From: Hyphomicrobiales bacterium
GTDB lineage: Bacteria; Pseudomonadota; Alphaproteobacteria; Rhizobiales; Rhizobiaceae
Reading direction: 5' to 3'
DNA length: 64,000 nt
Assembly: GCA_900470965.1 (NCBI GenBank)
Contig: UCCS01000047.1
Location: 93,686-157,685 of the forward strand
Shown piece after piece: positions 58,220 to 64,000 of this stretch. Under the pieces are notes generated by a model. It was not told the origin of the DNA. It did no database searches and saw nothing but the letters and a program-made list of their open reading frames with translations. Positions within the stretch are counted from its first letter, which is position 1. Every line of letters starts with the position of its first letter. The translations under genes were made by a program, and so were the position numbers.

Positions 58220-61072
58220 ATGGTGGAAGGGGTTGGTGCGATCGATTCCACGACCTATTGCTTCGGCAAGTGCCGTTTCACGCCCGCGCGGCAATCGCTG
58301 CTTTGCGGCAATATCCCGATCCGCCTGGGATCGCGCGCCATGGATTTGCTCCACGCGCTCGTGCGTCGACCGGGCCAGGTCGTCAACAAGGACGAACTCT
58401 TTAAAGCGGCATGGCCTGGCCTGTTCGTCGCGGAGAGTAACCTCAAGGTCAACATTGCTGCTTTGCGTCGCGCGCTGCGGGCCAACGGCGTTGACGTTCC
58501 CTGCATAGCGACCGTCCCTGGACGGGGGTATCGCTTCGTTGCACCTCTGACGGTGCTGGGTCCGCGCGAGTCGACTCTTCCCGCGTCGATCAAGGAGATC
58601 GACGGAGCGCTACCGCCGTCGAGGCCGCTTGTCGGGCGCGCCGATGCGCTTGCGGAGATTGCCGAGGCATTGCGCCAGACACGGCTGCTATCCATCGTTG
58701 GACCCGCCGGCGTCGGCAAGACAAGCATCGCGATCGCAGCCGCAAGAAGCATCAGCGATACCGAGGCGCAGGCCGTGTGTTTCGTTGACCTAGCCGCGCT
58801 CGAGAACGGACAGTTCGTCGCCGTGGCCATCAGCCGTGCGCTCGGCATCGAAAGCGAGCCGATCGACACACTGGAAGGCCTCGTTGACGCGTTGCGCGGC
58901 CAGAACAAGCTTCTGGTCCTCGACAATTGCGAGCACGTCTTGGCGACAGTCGCCAGCATAACAGATCATCTGAACCACGCATTGCACGGGTTGAATGTCA
59001 TCGCGACAAGCCGCGAACCGTTAAGATGCAGGTTCGAGACGGTCCATCGGCTCCCCCCTCTTCGGTGTCCGCCCGAGGACGCGATTCTGGATGCCGGGTC
59101 GGCAATGGCCTTTTCGGCGATCGAATTGTTAGTTCGACGTGCAGAGGAACATGGCTATAGACTGACGGACCCGGACGTCCCCGCGCTCGCGAGTTTGAGC
59201 CGCCGTCTCGACGGTATTGCGCTGGCGATCGAACTGGCGGCTTCGCAACTCGAGAAAAGCGGTCCCGCGGGGCTGCTGCAAATGCTTGAAGGTGACTTCG
59301 AAGCGCTGGCGTCGCGCGGAGATGGCATGGACCGGCACAAGACGCTGACGGCGACGCTCAACTGGAGTTACCGGCTGCTTTCGGAGAACGAGGCCCGGCT
59401 ACTACGTCACCTTTCCGTTTTCGGCCGCACCTTTTCGCTCGGCGATGTCATAGACGCATTTGGACACTTGGCGAATGAGCAGGACGTCACCGCGTGGCTG
59501 GAAGCCCTCGCGGTCAAATCCATGGTGTCAGTCAATTACACGGGGAGGCGTCGCCGTTACCGGTTGCTCGACAGTACCCGAACCTTCGCCAACAAACGGC
59601 TCATAGGCCAGGGCGAGCAGCAGGCGGCCATGATCGCGTATGGCCGCTTCATTCTTGCGCTGTTCGAAAGGGCAGAAGCGGAATGGACGTGGCGGCCGCG
59701 TGAAGATTGGGTGGCGCTCTACGGCGGCTGGAGCGCGGACCTCCGCCGCATGATCGATTGGGCCTATGGTTCGGATGGACAGGCCGAACTTGGGGTGCGG
59801 CTGACGGTTGCTGCCTTGCCGTTCTGGGTCGAATTCTCGACGATGGCGGAAAGCGGAACACGCGTCGAAAAGGCGCTGTCGGCGTTGGACGAGCTGTCCG
59901 GTGATCACCTCCTGCTTCGTATGAAGCTGGTCGCGGCGCATGGTTGGAATCTTTGTTATCGCTATCCTTTTGGTGAAGAGCTCGAAGCCACCTGGACGAG
60001 GGGTTTCGAGCTCGCCTCGAAAGCGGGGAGCGTGGAACACTGTCTCCGCACGAAGATCGGTCTGGCAAACGTCCAGTCTGCCATGGGCTTTCATCAACGG
60101 GCGTTAGAGACGATTGTCGACCTTCGCCGGTTCATGGCCTCGGTTGACGATTACTCTGCAGCCCCAAATGCCGATCGGCAGTTCTTTACCTGTGAATTCT
60201 ACCAGGGAAACATCAGATCGGGACATGCGGGTCTCGAACGTCTGGCTCGCGAGCATACTGTTTTCGGCAATCGCAGTCAGATATCGCGGTTCCAGATCGA
60301 CAGGTTCGTCAATTTCCGGAATCATCTTTCGATGTCCACCTGGGTGGTCGGCCAGCATCAGCGCGCGCTCGAAATCGCCGAGGAAGCACTGAATGCCGCG
60401 CTGACCTTAGACCACGACTTGTCTTGCGCGCATTCTCTGGCACTCGCGGCCACCCCCTTAGCTCTGTTATGCGGACAGGTTGATTTGGCGCAAGAGCGGG
60501 CGACGATGCTGCTCGAGCGATTGAAGTCGCGCCAGATCGATACTTGGCCACCATTCGCCCGCTTTCATCAGGCGGCGATTGATGCCGCGCGCGGAGACAA
60601 GGAGGCGGTCCAGCGTTTGAGGAATGCAATCAGCGCCATTCTTGAGTGCAATTACCTTGTCCATTTACCCCTGCGGTATGTGATGCTCGCTCATGCGGCG
60701 CTTTCGCACGACCAAGTCGAGGTCACTCGCCAGAGCGTCGATGAGGGAATGAACTATTGTCGGCAACGCGGAGACCGATGGTGCGACGCCGAATTTCTGC
60801 ATCTTCGAGGCTTGATGTGCTGGCGGGATGGAGATGCAGACGGCGCGATGCGGCACCTTCAGGAAGCGATAGACCTGGGTCGTGAGTGTGGCGCTTTCGG
60901 ATTTGCGCTGCGCGCCGCAACGAGCCGTGTCAAGCTCGCGAACGAAATCGGCGCTCCCGCACCCGCCTTGGCAGAGCTGAAAGACGTGAGCGATCGTTGC
61001 GACAGTAGCGGCAGCACGGATATTACCGCGGCACATGATGCGCTGAGGTCAAATCATGCTCAAATGACGTGA
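58220..61072 (+). CDS. STAND regulator: OmpR-type winged helix, NB-ARC ATPase, TPR (copy 2)
   Basis: A 950-residue regulator with the same architecture as the one at 44072. Winged helix at about 14-112 (LGSRAMDLLHALVRRPGQVV, then VPGRGYRFVAPL). Walker A GPAGVGKTS at 161-169, Walker B LLVLDNCEHVL, VIATSREPLR, and RRLDGIALAIELAASQ. A 400-residue helical C-terminal part follows. The start at 58220 has AAAGGAGG just before it. It is divergent from a five-gene redox operon that it is well placed to control. Its likely signal, sensed by the C-terminal repeats, is unknown. Confidence 0.88.
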   Translation: MVEGVGAIDSTTYCFGKCRFTPARQSLLCGNIPIRLGSRAMDLLHALVRRPGQVVNKDELFKAAWPGLFVAESNLKVNIAALRRALRANGVDVPCIATVPGRGYRFVAPLTVLGPRESTLPASIKEIDGALPPSRPLVGRADALAEIAEALRQTRLLSIVGPAGVGKTSIAIAAARSISDTEAQAVCFVDLAALENGQFVAVAISRALGIESEPIDTLEGLVDALRGQNKLLVLDNCEHVLATVASITDHLNHALHGLNVIATSREPLRCRFETVHRLPPLRCPPEDAILDAGSAMAFSAIELLVRRAEEHGYRLTDPDVPALASLSRRLDGIALAIELAASQLEKSGPAGLLQMLEGDFEALASRGDGMDRHKTLTATLNWSYRLLSENEARLLRHLSVFGRTFSLGDVIDAFGHLANEQDVTAWLEALAVKSMVSVNYTGRRRRYRLLDSTRTFANKRLIGQGEQQAAMIAYGRFILALFERAEAEWTWRPREDWVALYGGWSADLRRMIDWAYGSDGQAELGVRLTVAALPFWVEFSTMAESGTRVEKALSALDELSGDHLLLRMKLVAAHGWNLCYRYPFGEELEATWTRGFELASKAGSVEHCLRTKIGLANVQSAMGFHQRALETIVDLRRFMASVDDYSAAPNADRQFFTCEFYQGNIRSGHAGLERLAREHTVFGNRSQISRFQIDRFVNFRNHLSMSTWVVGQHQRALEIAEEALNAALTLDHDLSCAHSLALAATPLALLCGQVDLAQERATMLLERLKSRQIDTWPPFARFHQAAIDAARGDKEAVQRLRNAISAILECNYLVHLPLRYVMLAHAALSHDQVEVTRQSVDEGMNYCRQRGDRWCDAEFLHLRGLMCWRDGDADGAMRHLQEAIDLGRECGAFGFALRAATSRVKLANEIGAPAPALAELKDVSDRCDSSGSTDITAAHDALRSNHAQMT

Positions 61073-61093
61073 GCATCTGGCCAAAGCAGATGT

Positions 61094-62425
61094 TCAACTG
61101 TCCGCTGCTGAGGCCGCCGACACCCTTGAGGCCGAACGTACGATCAAGAGCAAGGCTGGCACCACGGAAACAACTCCGATGACCACGATTGCAGGTTGGA
61201 GGGCGTTGCCGGCGTCAGGCAACAGTCCGGCGATAATCGGCACGACGGTTGGTCCCGCCGCTATTCCGAAGATCGCCGAAATCGTGATCGACAACGCGAC
61301 CGTCGTTGCCCGCATGTTGCCCGGTACGCACTCCTGCATGGTAACGCGGCCAACGACCGAACCAGCCACCGAACCGGCGACCCATATCGAAAATGCGATA
61401 CCTATTTGAAGGCTTGACGAACTAAGGGCAATCAGGATGGCACCGCACAGCGCAACCAGATAACTTCCAAGGATCAACTTCGCACGTGTCGGTATACCGC
61501 AACGCATCGCACTCCAATCGACCAGTATCCCGCCGCCAATGGAACCGATGATGCCGGCCAACGCTGTGGCGATACCAACAATGGCGCCCGCCGCGACAGG
61601 CGTCGCAGAATAATGCCGCAGGAGTAGGGTGGGAAGCCATGCTGCCATACCGAAATCAGCCAAGCTCATCACCCCCTTCGCAAAACAGAGCCGCAGCACC
61701 AGGCCGCCTTCTGCCACCAGCTTGCGCCGCAAAAGTTGCAGGGGAGGCGGGGGAAGCCTATTGCCGCGGACAGGTTCTGGAATAAACAACAGCAACGCGA
61801 CAAAGAAAAAGCCGGGGATACCCATGACGATCATCAACTGTCGCCAGGGCGCCAGCGAAGCGATGATCGTCAAGTCGGCCGCATTGTGCGTCCCGAGATA
61901 GCCGAGCACCGCACCACCGACGATCAACGCGATCCCGCTCCCGCTTGTCGAGCCAAGCGAGAATATTCCGAGAGCGGTACCGCGGCGCGCTGCCGAAAAG
62001 CTGTCGATGAGTAGCGAGGACGCCGCCGGAATGAGGGCCGCTTCACCGAATCCCAGGACCATCCGCGCGGCGAAAAAGCTCCAGAAACCTGTAGAAAGTC
62101 CGCATGATATCGTGGCGAGAGACCAGACAACCACGCCCGCAGCGATCAATCTAGGTCGATTCATCCTGTCTGCCAGCCTTCCGGCCGGCAGGGCCGCCAA
62201 CGCAAATATCAGGGCAAAACCAGCGCCCTGAAGCAAACTGATTTCCACATCACTGAGCCCCAGCTCCGAGCGTATGGGGTCTACAACCAGATTGATCACG
62301 AAACGATCAATAAACGACAATATCAGGGTCAGGCATAGGACGGCGACCGTGTAGCTTCCCAGCATAGAATAGGATTCTCCTGGGTTTGGTACCGATCGGT
62401 CGAGATCGCTCAGCCTGTCCCCCAT
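61094..62425 (-). CDS. MFS transporter
   Basis: A 443-residue major facilitator from ATG 62425 (MGDRLSDLDRSVPNPGESYS). Twelve hydrophobic segments are readable. The loop 2-3 motif is GRLADRMNRPRLI, and DRFVINLVVDPIRSELGLSD in the first part is typical of spinster/sugar-phosphate-type MFS proteins (DR near TM1). The substrate is unknown. The frame stays open to 62539 into IS-derived sequence, with no ribosome-binding site better than AAGGTG before 62425. It follows the STAND gene convergently and lies next to a truncated transposase, so it may be cargo. Confidence 0.87.
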   Translation of the reverse strand: MGDRLSDLDRSVPNPGESYSMLGSYTVAVLCLTLILSFIDRFVINLVVDPIRSELGLSDVEISLLQGAGFALIFALAALPAGRLADRMNRPRLIAAGVVVWSLATISCGLSTGFWSFFAARMVLGFGEAALIPAASSLLIDSFSAARRGTALGIFSLGSTSGSGIALIVGGAVLGYLGTHNAADLTIIASLAPWRQLMIVMGIPGFFFVALLLFIPEPVRGNRLPPPPLQLLRRKLVAEGGLVLRLCFAKGVMSLADFGMAAWLPTLLLRHYSATPVAAGAIVGIATALAGIIGSIGGGILVDWSAMRCGIPTRAKLILGSYLVALCGAILIALSSSSLQIGIAFSIWVAGSVAGSVVGRVTMQECVPGNMRATTVALSITISAIFGIAAGPTVVPIIAGLLPDAGNALQPAIVVIGVVSVVPALLLIVRSASRVSAASAADS

Positions 62426-62576
62426 CACCTTATCAGCCGCTCGTTCCAACGATGGTGCCGCACAATCAACTCGCAAAACCGTGGCCGCGGATAAAATCAT
62501 AATGAGTTTCGATAGCATGGTCATCACCCGAAGATCCAACCCGAAGTCGGACTGACCCGACGAACTCCGACATCAT

Positions 62577-63026
62577 ATGTCGCCGCGCACTTCGGCGGCG
62601 GGCGACCTCACCCTTGGCGACTTTGGCCGCTACGCAGACCTTTACCGTCCGCTCAAAGATAGTTCGGAAACGTTCTGCACCCCAGCGCTGACGGATACGG
62701 GTCAACGACGAATGGTCCGGGAGAGCTTCGTGCAGACCGAAGCCGATAAACCAGCGAATAGCGATGTTTACCTGAGCCTCCCGCATCAGCCGACGGTCAT
62801 GGACAATTCCGAGAAGAAAGCCTGCAAGCATCAGCCGGACTGCTACTTCCGGGTCGATGCCGGGTCGGCCGAAGCCCGCCGCATAAAGCTCAGCCACCTC
62901 CTCGTGTAGCCAGGAGAGGTCGAGAACTCCATCGACCTTCACCAATACGTGATCGTCAGGGACCAAATCCCGAAGCGAGCCGCACATGTACAGTTCAAGC
63001 TGATCGCGTTCCTTACGGCCGAGCAT
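62577..63026 (-). pseudogene. IS1182-family transposase, truncated
   Basis: The N-terminal DUF772-type helical domain is intact from ATG 63026: MLGRKERDQLELYMCGSLRD, VRLMLAGFLLGIVHDRRLMR, and LHEALPDHSSLTRIRQRWGA. After about 135 residues (VKVCVAAKVAKGEVARRRSA) the frame departs from the family and the DDE catalytic core is gone. The rest of the leftward frame to 62466 is unrelated. Either a frameshift near 62625 plus a deletion or a truncation by rearrangement. It abuts the MFS gene on its left. Confidence 0.78.
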
Positions 63027-63064
63027 CGTGGAGGCTCCAGAGAATCAACGACTGCTCAATTGAA

Positions 63065-63592
63065 TCAGATACATAGCACTTCTTCAACAGCCCCCAGATG
63101 CAGCTTTCGCCAGCCTCGACGGGATCTGGCGCCATGCTTTTCCTCCAGCCACTGGCCCGCGTGGTGAATTTGAAGACCATTGCTGTCGACCAGAATATGC
63201 AACGGTCCCGCCGGCAGACCCGGGCAATCACGCGGTTCGTTGGGCGATTGCCAGGTCCCTGCCCGGCGGCTCACGGTGGTATGATCGGGGACAGCAAGTG
63301 CCAGCCCCATCAATTGCAGCACCGATTCCAACAAGCCTTCTGCCTGGCGTGGCCGCAGGCCAAGCACCGGGCCCAGCGTCAAGTTGGTCTCGATCGCCGG
63401 ATCAGAATAACGAGGCTGGCCGCCGCGGGTCTTGCGTCTTGGGGCAGCCCAACAGCTCAGCGCTTCCGCCGTCAGCCAAACGGTCAAGATACCGCGTCGG
63501 CGAAGTCCCGCTTCATACTCCGGCCAGTTCATCACCTTGAATTTTATCTTGCCGATGCGATGACGGCAGGCGGCATTGTGTTTGAAAGGCAT
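63065..63592 (-). pseudogene. IS5-family transposase, truncated
   Basis: Reads PFKHNAACRHRIGKIKFKVM and NWPEYEAGLRRRGILTVWLT, the typical N terminus of the alphaproteobacterial IS5-type transposase. Next come QPRYSDPAIETNLTLGPVLG, VPDHTTVSRRAGTW, and ILVDSNGLQIHHAGQWLEEK with the first catalytic Asp. After SRRGWRKLHLG the frame ends in AVEEVLCI and a stop, so about half the catalytic domain is missing. The break lies 60 bases before the IS1182 start codon, so the second element probably inserted into or replaced its 3' part. Confidence 0.8.
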
Positions 63593-63674
63593 GGCGGCAC
63601 TACAACGGCTATTGCGGGAGACTCCAGCTTAACTCAAACTGCTGAACGATCCATGCACCAAAGCCATAAGACGC

Positions 63675-64000
63675 TTATCTGATCTGGTCTTCGATAGCGG
63701 CCTTATCGATGACAGACCAAACCTCTTGTATCCGGCCATCTCGAAATTCGTAGAAGACATTTTCCGCGAAGGCCACCTTACGGCCTTCCACAGGAAGACC
63801 AAGAAATTCGCCGTGCGGCGTCACATCGAACCACAACCTAGCTGCAATGCGGGGTGGTTCGGCCACCAGTATCTGGATATCGAAACGCAGGTCCGGCATC
63901 TGCTCGAAGTTGCTCTGGAGCATTTGGCGGTATCCCTCCAGACCTAGCGCCGTGCCATTACGAAGAACATCGTCTTGGACGAAACGTCCGAGGTTTTCCC
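63675..64000 (-). CDS. SnoaL-like ester cyclase, 5' end beyond window
   Basis: At least 107 residues of a SnoaL/ester-cyclase-fold protein, open at the right window edge. Motifs: LGRFVQDDVLRNGTALGLEG, MPDLRFDIQILVAEPPRIAA, PHGEFLGLPVEGRKVAF and YEFRDGRIQEVWSVIDKAAI to a stop at 63675-63677. The final F-R-D-GRI-x-x-VWSV block is the family signature. A downstream ATG at 63923 is internal, not the start. Function of such small alpha+beta-barrel proteins is unknown in most cases. It is separated from the IS5 fragment by about 80 bases. Confidence 0.82.
   Translation of the reverse strand, partial: ENLGRFVQDDVLRNGTALGLEGYRQMLQSNFEQMPDLRFDIQILVAEPPRIAARLWFDVTPHGEFLGLPVEGRKVAFAENVFYEFRDGRIQEVWSVIDKAAIEDQIR

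Noticed and set aside
1-64000. CRISPR arrays, tRNA or rRNA genes, origin or partition genes
   Set aside because: No regularly spaced repeats, cloverleaf-like or rRNA-like sequence, and no repABC-type proteins were seen on reading both strands. A covariance-model search would be decisive.

Overview
The window looks like accessory DNA of a Rhizobiaceae bacterium (Rhizobium, Neorhizobium or Agrobacterium type), most likely from a large plasmid or chromid. Reasons: GC-rich coding; alphaproteobacterial families such as BA14K, DUF982, HisKA_2-type kinases and DUF1254/DUF1214 proteins; many solute-uptake, regulator and cyclic-di-GMP genes; no rRNA, tRNA or replication genes seen; and an unusual number of gene fragments and insertion-sequence remnants. 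The genus is an inference. No complete transposable element and no CRISPR array was found.

Layout. 1-2.1 kb: a frameshifted small heat-shock gene, a transglutaminase-like protein and a broken AI-2E transporter. 2.2-12.4 kb: signalling genes. These are a HisKA_2 kinase with a CheY-like regulator, a PAS-GGDEF cyclase, a TetR/SDR pair with two clear operator palindromes, a second SDR, and a GAF-GGDEF-EAL plus HD-GYP pair. 12.4-17.9 kb: an ABC exporter beside an ECF sigma factor, a membrane anti-sigma candidate, a periplasmic metal-sensor-like protein, two secreted four-EF-hand proteins and a BA14K protein. 17.9-22.3 kb: an SDR fragment; HD, AhpD-like and cupin genes divergent from a MocR-type regulator; then AraC and response-regulator fragments. 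22.4-28.1 kb: two tandem DUF1254/DUF1214 proteins, a P-loop kinase-like protein, broken GNAT genes and an XRE regulator.

28.4-38.5 kb is the most coherent unit, a sugar catabolic locus. A DeoR repressor, FGGY kinase, RbsA/C/B-type transporter and ketose 3-epimerase are read rightward. A class II aldolase, a second FGGY kinase and a HAD phosphatase are read leftward. A long direct repeat lies between the two arms. The logic would be import of a rare sugar, C3 epimerisation of the ketose, phosphorylation and aldol cleavage. The substrate is not known.

38.7-43.4 kb: an Mre11/Rad50-like pair (YhaO/YhaN type). 43.5-44.1 kb: IS66 scars. 44.1-53.6 kb: a large STAND regulator (winged helix, NB-ARC, TPR) divergent from a three-PAS sensor kinase, then small genes mixed with IS110, DUF1214, adenylate-cyclase-type and SbcC fragments, a LysE exporter and a LuxR regulator. 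53.9-61.1 kb: a five-gene leftward operon (GlcG-like, zinc alcohol dehydrogenase, DJ-1/PfpI, ABM monooxygenase, aldehyde dehydrogenase) divergent from a second STAND regulator related to the first. 61.1-64 kb: an MFS transporter, truncated IS1182-like and IS5-like transposases that abut or nest, and a SnoaL-like protein running off the right edge.
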